Below are positions 16,966 through 26,188 of a DNA stretch of 64,000 nucleotides, in pieces; position 1 is the first letter of the stretch, and each line of letters opens with the position of its first letter. Origin of the DNA: Lawsonibacter asaccharolyticus (lineage in GTDB: Bacteria > Bacillota > Clostridia > Oscillospirales > Oscillospiraceae). Location: NCBI GenBank assembly GCA_003112755.1, contig BFBT01000001.1:186001-250000 (forward strand). Direction: 5' to 3'. Under the pieces are notes generated by a model. That model saw nothing but the letters and a program-made list of their open reading frames with translations, did no database searches and was not told where the DNA came from. The position numbers and the translations under genes are program-made.

Positions 16966-18315
16966 ATGATCCAAAGAAATTTCTGGCGCAATGTGCTCCC
17001 CTCCGTCATCGCCTTTGCCTTCTCCGGCGTCTACTCCATCGTGGACGGGATGTTCGTGGGCCAGGGCGTGGGCGATGCCGGGCTGGCCGCCATCAATGTG
17101 GCCTGGCCGGTCACCGCCCTGGTCCAGGCCCTAGGCACCGGGCTGGGCATGGCCGCCGCCGTGGTGCTGTCCGTGTGCATCGGCCGCCGGGACGCCGCGG
17201 AGGAGCACCGCGCCCTGGGCTCCACTGCCGTGCTGCTCCTGCTGGCCGGCGTGCTGTCTACTGCCCTGCTCGCCCTGCTCTATCGCCCCCTGCTCCCTCT
17301 GCTGGGCGCGGAGGGCTCCGTCCTGGCCTATGCTGACAGCTACACCCGGGTCATCGTGCTGGGCTCGCTCTTCCAGGTGCTGGGCACCGGGCTGGTCCCC
17401 CTGCTGCGCACCTATGATGGGGCGGACGCCGCCATGTGCTCCATGACCGCCGGCTTCCTCACCAATGTGGTGCTGGATGCTCTGTTCATCTCCGTCTTCC
17501 GCTGGGGCACCGCCGGAGCCGCCGCTGCCACCGTCATCGCCCAGGGGGTGTCCGCCGCCCTGGGGCTGGTCTATCTGTTCCGGGTGAAGCGGGTATTCCG
17601 GGGGGTGAGCTTCCGTCTGAACCGGAGGACCGTTCTCCGCCTGCTTGCCACCTCCCTGTCCCCCTTCGGCCTGACCATGCTGAACACGGTCACGCTGGTG
17701 GTCATCAACCGGGGAGCGCTGGCCTACGGCGGCTCCCTGGCGGTGGCCTGCTATGCGGTCATGAGCTACGCCATCTGCATGGTCCACTTCATCATCCAGG
17801 GCATCGGGGACGGGGCGCAGCCCCTTCTCAGCCGGTATTACGGCGCCGGAGAACAGGAGGCGCTGGCTCAGGTCCGTACACTGACCTTCCGTTCCGCCCC
17901 CGCCGCCGCCCTGCTCTGCGGCATCGCCCTCTTTCTGGGGCGGTCCGCCATCCCCCACCTGTTCGGGGCATCCAATGCCGCTACCCGGCTGTTCCAGGTA
18001 ATCCTGCCCCTGTTCCTGCTCTATCTCCCGTTCATGTCGGTAGTGCGCATCCTGACCTCCTACTTCTGCGCCACCGAGCAGATCACCCGGGCCGACCTGC
18101 TGATCTACGGCCAGCCCGTCGTGCTGGTGGCCCTCTCCCTGATCCTGCCCCGCACTGGGCTGGGGCTGTCCGGGGTCTGGCTGTCCGTCCCCCTGACCCA
18201 GATCCTGCTGGCCGGCGCCGGGGTGCTGCTGCTGCACACCGCTCACGCCGGGACGAAGCCCATCCCCGCCGCCGCGCCCCAGCAGGCCGTCCCCTCCGTC
18301 TCTCTGTCTGTGTGA
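16966..18315 (+). CDS. MATE-family multidrug/metabolite exporter
   Basis: The 449-aa protein contains about twelve membrane segments in two homologous halves. The openings FSGVYSIVDGMFVGQGVGDAG and the later IQGIGDGAQPLLSRYYGAG are typical of MATE (MepA/DinF-like) exporters, which expel cationic drugs or metabolites using an ion gradient. The start follows a GGAGG site. Regulation by a repressor binding the promoter palindrome is inferred; no regulator gene lies next to it. Confidence 0.9.
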   Translation: MIQRNFWRNVLPSVIAFAFSGVYSIVDGMFVGQGVGDAGLAAINVAWPVTALVQALGTGLGMAAAVVLSVCIGRRDAAEEHRALGSTAVLLLLAGVLSTALLALLYRPLLPLLGAEGSVLAYADSYTRVIVLGSLFQVLGTGLVPLLRTYDGADAAMCSMTAGFLTNVVLDALFISVFRWGTAGAAAATVIAQGVSAALGLVYLFRVKRVFRGVSFRLNRRTVLRLLATSLSPFGLTMLNTVTLVVINRGALAYGGSLAVACYAVMSYAICMVHFIIQGIGDGAQPLLSRYYGAGEQEALAQVRTLTFRSAPAAALLCGIALFLGRSAIPHLFGASNAATRLFQVILPLFLLYLPFMSVVRILTSYFCATEQITRADLLIYGQPVVLVALSLILPRTGLGLSGVWLSVPLTQILLAGAGVLLLHTAHAGTKPIPAAAPQQAVPSVSLSV

Positions 18316-18340
18316 CATGGATGCCCACGGGCCCTTATCC

Positions 18341-18391
18341 AAAAAACGGCTGCGCGCCCTCCTTTCGGGAGGGCGCGCAGCTATTTCTGTT
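18341..18391. terminator. Bidirectional terminator between the MATE gene and the lipoprotein gene
   Basis: A 14-bp stem (GCTGCGCGCCCTCC with GGGAGGGCGCGCAGC) and TTTC loop is preceded by AAAAAA (18341-18346), giving a U tract on the minus strand, and followed by a T-rich stretch on the plus strand. Confidence 0.88.
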
Positions 18392-18879
18392 TATTGCAAA
18401 GATTTCCACTCTGTCTGGATCAGCTCCGCCAGCTCCCCACTGGTCCCGCTCTCTCCGGCCAGGCGGTCCAAAATCGCGCCAAACGCCTCGGTCCCGCCGT
18501 ACCAGGACACATCAGCGGAAGCCAAGTGTGTGCACAACAGCTCCCGCTCCTCCTGGCTGTCGATCAAGGCTAGGTAGGACAGCACGGTATCCGGGGCCTC
18601 CAGGAACCGGTGGTACAGCTGGTCAAAGCCGTTCTCCCCGTAGACCCCGTCCGCCCCCAGGCAGTAGGCCGTCAGCTGGTCCAGGGGCATGCCGCTCAGA
18701 TCCTCCAGCTCCTGATAGGTGATGCCGTAGGCGGAGGGATCGGTGGTCACGGTGCTCCATCCCGGGTGCATCTCATCGGCATCCAGGCTCTCCCCGGACG
18801 TTTCCGCGCCGCATCCAGCCAGAAGGGCCAGGCAGAGCGCCGCCGTCAGCGTCCTGGCCGTCCTTTTATTTCGGTCCAC
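18391..18879 (-). CDS. Small lipoprotein of unknown function
   Basis: This 162-aa protein has a positively charged N-terminus, a hydrophobic stretch and the lipobox LALLAGC, so it is expected to be anchored to the outer face of the membrane. No domain is recognised in the rest, which is acidic and apparently alpha-helical. It starts at GTG 10 nt after the pcrA stop, with GAGGAG in between, and is probably translated from the pcrA transcript. Confidence 0.7.
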   Translation of the reverse strand: MDRNKRTARTLTAALCLALLAGCGAETSGESLDADEMHPGWSTVTTDPSAYGITYQELEDLSGMPLDQLTAYCLGADGVYGENGFDQLYHRFLEAPDTVLSYLALIDSQEERELLCTHLASADVSWYGGTEAFGAILDRLAGESGTSGELAELIQTEWKSLQ

Positions 18880-18891
18880 AGCCGCTCCTCC

Positions 18892-21468
18892 TCATATCTT
18901 CTCCATGTGGGCGGCAGCGGATTTGAGCATCAGCCGCTTGGTGCCCACGTTGTCAAAGGCGATCTCCACCAGGGCGTCGCCCCCCATCTTCTGCACGGAC
19001 AGGATCATCCCCTGTCCGAATGCCTTGTGGCGCACCATGTCCCCCTTCTGGAAGGTGGGCAGCGCCGCCGGTACTGCAGCGGCGGCCGGCCGGCCGCCCA
19101 GGGGGCGCTGGGGACGGCCGGCCGCGGGCGCGGCGGGATAGACGCCGCCGGTGCGCCCCCCCATGGCCCGGGTGAAACCGCCGTAGGAAGGCGGAGCGGG
19201 CCGCTGGGGCGCCTCGCTCCCCCGGGCCGCGTAGCCGCCGTAGCTCTGCTCCCCCCGCTGGTATCCCCCGTACCCGGAGGTGCGGCTGGGGATACCCCCC
19301 CAGTCCCCCACGCCCGGGTCCAGGAAGGTGCGGCCGGAGCGCTCCAGATGCTCCGTGGGGATCTCGTCCACAAAGCGGCTGGGACGGTTGGAGCTGGTGC
19401 GGCCGAACAGCATGCGCTGATTGGCGCAGGTGAGGTACAGCTTCTCCTTGGCACGGGTCATGGCCACGTAGCACAGGCGGCGCTCCTCCTCCATCTCCTC
19501 CGTCTCTCCGATGGCCCGGATACCGGGGAAGATGCCCTCCTCGGCCCCCACCACAAAGACCACCGGGAACTCCAGCCCCTTGGCCGAGTGCATGGTCATC
19601 ATCACCACGCAGTCCTGATCTGGGTCGTGGCTGTCCAGGTCGGTGTACAGGGCGATCTCATCCAGGAAGCCCGCCAGGGAGGGCTCCTCCCCCGCATTCT
19701 CCAGATAGCCGTTGATGGAGGTGAGCAGCTCCCGCACGTTTTCCAGACGGGTCCGGTCCTCCACGGTGTTCTTGCTCTCCAGCATCACGGCGTAACCGGT
19801 GCGGGCGATGAGCTCCTCATAGAAGTCGGGCAGGGGCATGGTCTGGGCCTGCTGGGCCAGCTCCCCCATCATTCCGGAGAACTGGGCCAGCTTAGCCGCC
19901 GCCCGGTCCAGTTCGGGGTACATCCGCGCGTTGTCGATGACGGCAAAGAGGGACACCCCCTCCCGCCGGGCGATCTCCTGGGCGGTCTCCACCGTCTTGG
20001 CCCCGATGCCACGGGGAGGGTTGTTGATGATCCTAGTGAGGCGCAGGTCGTCCTCCGGGTTGTTCAGCACCGCCAGATAGGCGATCATGTCCTTGACCTC
20101 CGCCCGGTCGAAGAAGCGGGTGCCCCCGATGATGCGGTAGGGGATGCCGTTGCGCTTGAACGCCTGCTCCACCTGGTTGGACTGGGCGTTCATCCGGTAG
20201 AGAACGGCGTGGTCCTTCCAGTGCCGGCCCTGGCTGTAATCCTCCAGGATACGGGCGGCCACATACTGGGCCTCGTCATTTTCGTTCATGGCGGTGTAGA
20301 GCTGGAGCTTCTCCCCCTCCCCCGCCCGGGTCCACAGTTCCTTGCCCTTGCGGCCCTGGTTGTTGCGGATGACGGCGTTGGATGCCTCCAGGATGTGGCG
20401 GGTGGAGCGGTAGTTCTCCTCCAGCCGGATGACCCGGCAGCCCTTGTACTGCTCCTCAAAGGAGAGGATGTTCTCGATGGTGGCTCCCCGGAAGCGGTAG
20501 ATGGACTGGTCATCGTCCCCTACCACGCAGAAGTTCTCATATCCCCCCGCCAGGGTGGAGGCCAGCAGATACTGGAGATTGTTGGTGTCCTGATACTCGT
20601 CGATGAGCACATAGCGGAATTTCCGCTGATAGAAGGCCCGCACGTCCTCGTGCTGCTGGAGCAGGCGGACCGTGTGGAGGATGATGTCGTCAAAGTCCAG
20701 GGCGCTGGCCTCCCACAGCCGGCGCTGGTACTCCACGTACACCTTGGCGATCTTGGTCAGGCGGAAATCCCCCGCCCGCTCGCAGTCGGCCAGATACTCC
20801 TCCGCCAGCTTCATAGCGTCTTTGGCCCGGGAGATGTAGCCCAGCACGGACCGGGGCGGGAACTGCTTTTCGTCGATATTCAGGTCCTTCAGGCAGTCCT
20901 TCACCACCCGCAGGGAGTCGTCGGTGTCATAGATGGTAAAGGAGGAGGAGAAGCCCAGCTTCTCGATGTCCCGGCGCAGGATGCGCACACAGGCGGAGTG
21001 GAAGGTGGAGGCCCAGATGTCATTGGCGGCTGGGCCCAGCATCCGCTCCAGCCGCTCCTTCAGCTCACCGGCAGCCTTGTTGGTGAAGGTGATGGCCAGG
21101 ATGGTCCAGGGGGCGGCGGGCTCCAGGCGGCACAGTGCCTCCTGCCGTGCCCTGTCTCCCGCGCCGGAGGCAGCATACTCCTCCAGGAAGCGCAGGTCAT
21201 CCTCCGTCACCCGCTCCGGCACCTCCGGGCTGTCGGAGCCCCGGCCGTATTTCATCAGGTTGGCGATGCGGTGGATGAGCACGGTGGTCTTTCCACTGCC
21301 AGCCCCGGCCAGCAGCAGCAGCGGCCCCTCGGTGGCCAGCACCGCCCTCTGCTGCTCCGGGTTCAGATGGGCGAACTCCCGGGCGATGGCCCCCCGGCGG
21401 GCCTTGGAAAATCTCAGTTCCTGTTCTTGATCCAGCATATCTCTCTGTCCTCGGTTCTTCAGTTTCAC
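18892..21468 (-). CDS. pcrA: ATP-dependent DNA helicase PcrA/UvrD
   Basis: The 858-aa superfamily-1A helicase unwinds DNA 3'-to-5' in repair and replication-conflict removal. Visible motifs are AGAGSGKTT (Walker A, residues 54-62), ITFTNKAA (Ia), LIDEYQDTN (II), GDDDQSIYRFRGA (III), EENYRST (IV) and VAMTRAKEKL (VI). A Gly/Tyr/Pro-rich linker leads to a C-terminal domain beginning GDMVRHKAFGQG, as in Gram-positive PcrA. An insertion of about 45 residues (roughly 75-118) sits between Walker A and motif Ia, longer than the usual gap. The start is GTG after TAGGAG; an ATG 30 nt downstream is possible. Confidence 0.95.
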   Translation of the reverse strand: MKLKNRGQRDMLDQEQELRFSKARRGAIAREFAHLNPEQQRAVLATEGPLLLLAGAGSGKTTVLIHRIANLMKYGRGSDSPEVPERVTEDDLRFLEEYAASGAGDRARQEALCRLEPAAPWTILAITFTNKAAGELKERLERMLGPAANDIWASTFHSACVRILRRDIEKLGFSSSFTIYDTDDSLRVVKDCLKDLNIDEKQFPPRSVLGYISRAKDAMKLAEEYLADCERAGDFRLTKIAKVYVEYQRRLWEASALDFDDIILHTVRLLQQHEDVRAFYQRKFRYVLIDEYQDTNNLQYLLASTLAGGYENFCVVGDDDQSIYRFRGATIENILSFEEQYKGCRVIRLEENYRSTRHILEASNAVIRNNQGRKGKELWTRAGEGEKLQLYTAMNENDEAQYVAARILEDYSQGRHWKDHAVLYRMNAQSNQVEQAFKRNGIPYRIIGGTRFFDRAEVKDMIAYLAVLNNPEDDLRLTRIINNPPRGIGAKTVETAQEIARREGVSLFAVIDNARMYPELDRAAAKLAQFSGMMGELAQQAQTMPLPDFYEELIARTGYAVMLESKNTVEDRTRLENVRELLTSINGYLENAGEEPSLAGFLDEIALYTDLDSHDPDQDCVVMMTMHSAKGLEFPVVFVVGAEEGIFPGIRAIGETEEMEEERRLCYVAMTRAKEKLYLTCANQRMLFGRTSSNRPSRFVDEIPTEHLERSGRTFLDPGVGDWGGIPSRTSGYGGYQRGEQSYGGYAARGSEAPQRPAPPSYGGFTRAMGGRTGGVYPAAPAAGRPQRPLGGRPAAAAVPAALPTFQKGDMVRHKAFGQGMILSVQKMGGDALVEIAFDNVGTKRLMLKSAAAHMEKI

Positions 21469-21578
21469 AGTTAACTCCTATTGTACCGTAATCCGGGGGG
21501 CAGGTCAACCGAAAACCCGGCCTTCCCTGGGCCGAAGGGGCGGCATCCGGTGGGATGCCGCCCCCTCTGAAACGGGCC

Positions 21579-21827
21579 TCACTCCTCAGGCGGCTGGAAC
21601 AGCCGCTCCATGGGCACCTGAAAGATCTGGGAGAGAGCCAGCACCTCTCGGTCACTGGCCTCCCGGCGCTGACCCTCCAGGGCGGAGAGGCTGGACTGCC
21701 CGATGTCAATCCCCTTCAGCTGGAGCTGCGCCAACAGTATTTTCTGTTTTATGTTCTTTTCCTTGCGAAGCGAAACCACATTTCTTCCAATACAATTCTT
21801 ATCTCCATAGTCCCTCCTGACTCTCAC
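21579..21827 (-). CDS. XRE-family helix-turn-helix regulator
   Basis: This 82-aa protein is essentially one HTH_3/XRE domain. The segments VVSLRKEKNIKQKILLAQLQ and SSLSALEGQRREASDREVLALSQIFQVPMERL cover the helix-turn-helix and following helices. GTG 21827 is preferred because GGAGG lies 8 nt upstream; an ATG at 21842 overlaps that site. It is divergent from the next gene across an AT-rich control region and may regulate it or itself. Confidence 0.75.
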   Translation of the reverse strand: MRVRRDYGDKNCIGRNVVSLRKEKNIKQKILLAQLQLKGIDIGQSSLSALEGQRREASDREVLALSQIFQVPMERLFQPPEE

Positions 21828-21878
21828 GGGGGATACCTCCATTTTTATCTGGTAAACAGATTATATGGAGAATTCCCG

Positions 21879-21907
21879 TTGTTATTATCGGAAAATCAGA
21901 TTATAAT
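21879..21907 (+). promoter_or_regulatory. Promoter in the XRE/hypothetical divergent region
   Basis: TTGTTA (21879-21884) and TATAAT (21902-21907) with 17-bp spacing read rightward. An ATTATA at 21860-21865 may be a leftward -10 for the XRE gene. Confidence 0.6.
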
Positions 21908-21925
21908 GGTGACGAGGTGATTTTA

Positions 21926-22279
21926 ATGTCAGATAGTCAAACCAACTTTACCTTGACTGATCCCGCCATCGAGCCGATCGATCTGAACCGGATGGACGAG
22001 TTCCTCTTTTCAGCTATGCTGCGGGCCTCCATCCACCTCGGCGGCTCTCACACCCCTCTTCAGCTGTCCAGGATGGTCAGAAAGTCGCTTTTGAAGCTCT
22101 CTCTTGAGAAGGATCTGACCTTTGACCTGGCTTATGCCAAAGAATTCACCCCCGTCTCCAAGCTATCCCCCCTGGCGCTCCAGATCTACGAAATGCTTAT
22201 CGCCTACACCGTCCAGATCGTCCGGAACGGCCGCTGCCCCGCTTCCATCCCAACGCCGATACAGGAAGAGGCCCCCTGA
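21926..22279 (+). CDS. Hypothetical protein, divergent partner of the XRE regulator
   Basis: The 117-aa product is unrecognised. It appears soluble and alpha-helical, with segments FLFSAMLRASIHLGG and LQLSRMVRKSLLKLSLEKD. The ATG at 21926 follows GAGGTGA; a GTG three codons upstream overlaps that ribosome site. It has its own promoter and ends at a hairpin. Position suggests a link to the XRE protein. Confidence 0.65.
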   Translation: MSDSQTNFTLTDPAIEPIDLNRMDEFLFSAMLRASIHLGGSHTPLQLSRMVRKSLLKLSLEKDLTFDLAYAKEFTPVSKLSPLALQIYEMLIAYTVQIVRNGRCPASIPTPIQEEAP

Positions 22280-22303
22280 ACCGCGCAGTTTGAAATAGAC
22301 AGC

Positions 22304-22339
22304 GATCCCCACAGGGGCCCCGCCGCTCCTGTGGGGATC
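22304..22339. terminator. GC-rich hairpin after the hypothetical gene
   Basis: Perfect 12-bp arms GATCCCCACAGG/CCTGTGGGGATC enclose a GC-rich loop. Only a short T-containing stretch follows, so termination is likely but not certain. Confidence 0.6.
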
Positions 22340-22375
22340 ATTCTATCCTCCGCCTCTTCCAGCAGAGATTGCTCC

Positions 22376-22485
22376 CAAAAGCCTTCTCCCGGGGAAGGTG
22401 ATACGGCGCATGCCGCGACGGATGTGGGGGCGGCTTTCCGCCGGGCCGCATCACAGCAGCAGGGGCGCACATGGTGCGCCCCTGC
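22376..22485. repeat. Intergenic dispersed palindromic repeat plus hairpin
   Basis: Segment 22395-22437 (AAGGTGATACGGCG... GACGGATGTGGGGG) aligns with 40085-40124, giving two copies of one repeat type in this window. A separate perfect 12-bp hairpin with arms GCAGGGGCGCAC/GTGCGCCCCTGC and loop ATG sits at 22459-22485, 11 nt beyond the murC stop. No coding frame is supported here. Confidence 0.55.
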
Positions 22486-22496
22486 AAACTTCTTTT

Positions 22497-23891
22497 TCAG
22501 TTTCCGGCCGGGCCCTTCTCTTGTCCGGCCAGCAGCAGCTCTCCGGCTCGGAAGATATCTCCCGCTCCCACGGTCAAAATCAGGTCCCCCGGCTGGGCCA
22601 GCTGGGCCAGCCGTTCCGCCACCTGCTCCACACCGGGGCAGAACTCCGCGCCGGGGATCTGTTCTGCCAGGTCCCGGGAGGAGATGCCCAGCTCGTTCTG
22701 CTCCCGCGCCGCGAAGATCTCCGCCAGGAGCACCTGGTCCGGCAGCTTCAGCACCTCCACAAAATCGGAAAACAGCTCGTGGGTCCTGGAATAGGTATGG
22801 GGCTGAAAAGCGCAGATCACCCGCCCATATCCCAGGCTCTGGGCCATGGTCAGCAGGGCCCGCAGCTCCTCAGGGTGGTGGGCGTAGTCGTCATAGACCT
22901 GCGCCCCCCGGTATGTCCCCTTGTGCTCAAAGCGGCGGCCCGCTCCCCGGAAGGCGCCCAGCCCCTCCCGGATGCCCCGCACCGGCACCCGCAGGGCCAG
23001 CGCGGCGGCGGCGGCGGCCAGGGCGTTGCGCACGTTGTGCTCCCCCGGCACCTGGAGCTCCACCCGGGTCACCTTCTCCCCCCGGAAGACGATGTCAAAG
23101 CTGGGGAAGCCGTTCACCCACTCCAGCCCGGCGGCGTGGACGTCCCCCTCCTCCAGGCCGAAGGTGATCAGCGGGCGCTCCAGCCCGGCCAGGGTCTCCA
23201 TGGTGTTCTGGTCGTCTCGGTCGGCCACCACTACGCCGGTGTCTGCCGGCACCAGCTCAGCGAAGCGGCGGAAGGAGTGCTCCACGTCCTCCAGGTCCTT
23301 GAAAAAATCCAGGTGGTCCGCATCCACATTCAGGATCACCGCCACGGTGGGGAAGAAGGAGAGGAAGGAGTTGCAGTACTCACAGGACTCCAGGATGATG
23401 GTCTCCCCCTTGCCCACCCGGTAGCCGGAGCCGATGGCGGGCAGGGTGCCGCCGATCATCACAGTGGGGTCCAGCCCTGCGGCCAGAAAGATGTGGGTGC
23501 ACATAGAGGTGGTGGTGGTCTTTCCGTGGGTCCCCGCCACACACAGGGCGTTGTGGTAGTGCCGCATGATGGCTCCCCACGCCTGGGCCCGCTCGAAGAC
23601 GGGGATGCCCAGCCGGCGGGCGGCGGCGATCTCCGGGTTATCATCATGGACGGCGGCGGTGCGGATGACGCAGTCCGCCCCCTCCACGCTCTCCGGCAGG
23701 TGGCCGATGGTCACCGGGACCCCCAGCGCCCGCAGGTGCTCCACCGCCCCGCTCTCGTGGGCGTCGGAGCCGGTGATGCGCACCCCCGCCCCGAGGAGCA
23801 CCTCTGCCAGCGGGGACATGGACACCCCTCCTATCCCCACCAGATGGGCGGTCCGCCCGGGCTGAATATAGTCATGTATCTCCAGGGTCAT
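22497..23891 (-). CDS. murC: UDP-N-acetylmuramate--L-alanine ligase
   Basis: The 464-aa enzyme adds L-alanine to UDP-MurNAc in peptidoglycan precursor synthesis in the cytoplasm. It has the N-terminal UDP-binding HLVGIGGVSMSPLAE, the ATP-binding GTHGKTTTT at residues 120-128, the ESCEYCNSFLSF and LNVDADHLDFF central motifs and YDDYAHHPEE in the C-terminal ligase domain, all characteristic of MurC rather than MurD/E/F. Length is normal. Confidence 0.95.
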   Translation of the reverse strand: MTLEIHDYIQPGRTAHLVGIGGVSMSPLAEVLLGAGVRITGSDAHESGAVEHLRALGVPVTIGHLPESVEGADCVIRTAAVHDDNPEIAAARRLGIPVFERAQAWGAIMRHYHNALCVAGTHGKTTTTSMCTHIFLAAGLDPTVMIGGTLPAIGSGYRVGKGETIILESCEYCNSFLSFFPTVAVILNVDADHLDFFKDLEDVEHSFRRFAELVPADTGVVVADRDDQNTMETLAGLERPLITFGLEEGDVHAAGLEWVNGFPSFDIVFRGEKVTRVELQVPGEHNVRNALAAAAAALALRVPVRGIREGLGAFRGAGRRFEHKGTYRGAQVYDDYAHHPEELRALLTMAQSLGYGRVICAFQPHTYSRTHELFSDFVEVLKLPDQVLLAEIFAAREQNELGISSRDLAEQIPGAEFCPGVEQVAERLAQLAQPGDLILTVGAGDIFRAGELLLAGQEKGPAGN

Positions 23892-24057
23892 GTTTCAAGC
23901 ACCTCTCCCCAGTTTTTCAAGATCCTGCGGCGTCTTCGCCGCGAACAGGGCCTATTATAATATGCGCTCCCCAAAATAGCAAGGTATCTCTTCCAATATA
24001 GGCAGATCCTCCCCATTTCATACCTCCGTCCCGGGAAAAAGCCTGGGGCGGACAGCC

Positions 24058-24087
24058 AAAAACGCGCCGCAGCTGCGGCGCGTTTCT
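24058..24087 (-). terminator. Terminator after the secreted hypothetical gene
   Basis: The palindrome AACGCGCCGCAG/CTGCGGCGCGTT (24061-24084) is flanked by A residues at 24058-24060, giving a U tract on the minus strand. Confidence 0.75.
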
Positions 24088-24102
24088 GGGCTGAGGGGCA
24101 TA

Positions 24103-24732
24103 TCAGAGGATATCCAATCCGGAGATCGCATAGCCAAACATGCTGTTGTTGCGGACCAGGTCCACCGTGAAGCTGCACAGCACCGACTCATCCTCCAGGC
24201 TCACCAGGGCTCCGGCCACCTGGACACGGCCGCCGCCCAGCTCGGTGATCTCACCCAGGCGGGTCTCGGTCAGTCCGGCGTCGCCCCGGGCCAGACGGAA
24301 GGTGTCGTTCTGCCAGTCATAGCTCACCCGGCCGTTCATCTCCCGGGGCAGGGCGGGCAGTCCGTCGAAGTTGGAGAACAGAGCGCCGGCGTAGTCGGCC
24401 ACCGTCTCCGCGGGCAGGATCAGCATGTCATCGGTGAGCTCCGCCCGCTCGTCCATCTGGCCGCACAGGCTGAGCATATAGTACAGGCTGTTCCACAGGA
24501 ACACGTCATCCTGGTCGTTGTAGGCCAGGCCCTGTTCCACCATGCACATCACCAGGGCGTTGACAGGGGCCACCATGGCATCCATGGTGCCGCTCTGGGC
24601 GGGCACGTCGCCGGGTATGAATTCCCCGGCAGCCGGGGCGGCGGGCGCTCCCTCTCCGACGGCATAGGCGATACCGCCCATGGGTACGATCAGGAGTGCG
24701 GCCATCATCAGCGCGATCATCCATTTCTTCAT
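24103..24732 (-). CDS. Secreted hypothetical protein
   Basis: This 209-aa protein has a signal peptide (MKKWMIALMMAALLIVPMGG, cut near AYA), an Ala/Pro-rich spacer and a globular domain with no recognised motif. The ATG at 24732 follows GGGAGG; the frame stays open further upstream but that extension is not needed. A terminator follows closely. Confidence 0.65.
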   Translation of the reverse strand: MKKWMIALMMAALLIVPMGGIAYAVGEGAPAAPAAGEFIPGDVPAQSGTMDAMVAPVNALVMCMVEQGLAYNDQDDVFLWNSLYYMLSLCGQMDERAELTDDMLILPAETVADYAGALFSNFDGLPALPREMNGRVSYDWQNDTFRLARGDAGLTETRLGEITELGGGRVQVAGALVSLEDESVLCSFTVDLVRNNSMFGYAISGLDIL

Positions 24733-24865
24733 TGAGGGAACCTCCCTTCCTTGTTGTGTATTCAGTATAGCATCTTCCGGCGGAGATATCCTATCGAATT
24801 CGTTACGAGAAGATGAAAATTTGGTTACAGAATTGCCCCGGCCCATGCCTCCGCCCTCCCTGAGC

Positions 24866-24894
24866 TTGTCTTTTTCCCCGTTCTGGGATACAAT
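24866..24894 (+). promoter_or_regulatory. Promoter of the membrane-anchored hypothetical gene
   Basis: TTGTCT (24866-24871), 17-bp spacer, TACAAT (24889-24894), about 55 nt before the start codon. Confidence 0.6.
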
Positions 24895-24949
24895 GGTATC
24901 CCAAGTCTATGTTCCAGGCCCCTCAAATATACCTGCCGGGAGGTGCCCC

Positions 24950-25804
24950 ATGAAAAAATTTCCGCCCCGCCGCCGGCTCTGGCCGGCCGCCGCTCTGCTG
25001 TGCCTCCTGGCGCTCCCCCTGCTCCTCCCCCGCCTGTCCGGCGGCAGGAGCGCCCCCGCCGCCCCCGCCCAGACGGCGGAGGAGGCCGACTTCTTTGTGC
25101 ACCTTACCCTCTCCTCCACCCCGCCCCCCTGCCTGAACAGCCCGGAGGTCCTGACACAGGTGCGGGAGATCCTGGGCTCTATGGTCCCGCTCTCCCCCGC
25201 TCCCCAGGAGCTGCCCGCGCCGGCGTCCTATCTCACCGCCTGGCGTGGGGAGGAGCAGCTGGGCACCTTCACCATCCACGCCCCCTCCGGGGAGGAGGAC
25301 GTCCGCCCGGTCTCCTTCCAGGGGGCGGACGGCGCCCGCTCCTGCTGGCAGCTGCCCGCCGCCCAAGTCCGGGCCCTGGACGGCCTTCGGGGCGCGCATC
25401 TGGACTATGAAGAGGCCCAGGCCGAACAGATCCGCGCCGCCATCCAGGCCCCCCAGGCGTGGGTCCGCGGCCAGGTCCGGCGGTCAGACCCCGCCTTCGC
25501 CCGGGAGATGGAGCGCCTGTTCCAGCGGGACTTTCAGGACTCCTCCCTCTGGCTGTCAGAGTGGCTGGCCTATCAGTCCCAGGGAACGCTGGACCAGTGG
25601 TACGACCTGGAGCGTGCCCGCGCCCTGTCTCTGACCGGCCGGGACGGGGCGGTCTTCCGCTTTTCTCTGATCCCGTATCACGAAAACGCCTACCATGTCC
25701 TGGCCCTCGCCGGTGAGGACGGGCAGGTGATCCGCCTCCTGGCCCTTCTGCCCAACGACACCCTTGAGGAGCTGGACCTGCTCCTCGCCTCCCCGGATGC
25801 ATGA
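24950..25804 (+). CDS. Membrane-anchored or secreted hypothetical protein
   Basis: The 284-aa product begins with a basic segment and one hydrophobic helix (LWPAAALLCLLALPLLLP), so it is exported or anchored with the rest outside. The remaining 250 residues are globular with no motif recognised. ATG 24950 follows GGGAGGTG; the frame is open far upstream but without a ribosome site. It ends at a bidirectional terminator shared with trxA. Confidence 0.65.
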   Translation: MKKFPPRRRLWPAAALLCLLALPLLLPRLSGGRSAPAAPAQTAEEADFFVHLTLSSTPPPCLNSPEVLTQVREILGSMVPLSPAPQELPAPASYLTAWRGEEQLGTFTIHAPSGEEDVRPVSFQGADGARSCWQLPAAQVRALDGLRGAHLDYEEAQAEQIRAAIQAPQAWVRGQVRRSDPAFAREMERLFQRDFQDSSLWLSEWLAYQSQGTLDQWYDLERARALSLTGRDGAVFRFSLIPYHENAYHVLALAGEDGQVIRLLALLPNDTLEELDLLLASPDA

Positions 25805-25807
25805 ATA

Positions 25808-25850
25808 AAAGCGGGCCCCGCACCGGTGGTGCGGGGCCCGCTTTGGCTTT
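25808..25850. terminator. Bidirectional terminator
   Basis: A stem with arms AAAGCGGGCCCCGCACC and GGTGCGGGGCCCGCTTT forms one continuous perfect palindrome of about 36 nt, with TTTT downstream at 25847-25850. Confidence 0.85.
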
Positions 25851-26167
25851 TACAGATTCTCGTCCAGCGCCTGGGTGAACACCGCGCCGGGCATCACGCC
25901 CACCTTGCGGTCGATCTCCCTGCCGTTCTTGAAGAGGATCACGGTGGGGATGTTCATCACGCCATAGCGCATGGCCAGCTCCCCCTCCTCGTCCACGTTC
26001 ACCTTGCCAATGACGGCCCGGCCCTCATACTCGTCGGCCAGTCCCTCGATCACTGGGCCCAGCATACGGCAGGGGCCGCACCACTCCGCCCAGAAATCCA
26101 CCAGCATCAGCGCGCCGCCGTTCAGTTCCTTCTCAAAGGTCTCTCTGGTAAAATGCTTCAATGACAT
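25850..26167 (-). CDS. trxA: Thioredoxin
   Basis: The 105-aa protein has the thioredoxin fold with active site WCGPC (Cys30, Cys33) and the cis-proline segment NIPTVILF. It reduces cytoplasmic protein disulfides and is recharged by a reductase, probably the product of the gene 21 nt upstream on the same strand. Confidence 0.95.
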   Translation of the reverse strand: MSLKHFTRETFEKELNGGALMLVDFWAEWCGPCRMLGPVIEGLADEYEGRAVIGKVNVDEEGELAMRYGVMNIPTVILFKNGREIDRKVGVMPGAVFTQALDENL

Positions 26168-26188
26168 TTTTGATCCTTCCCTTCTGTC

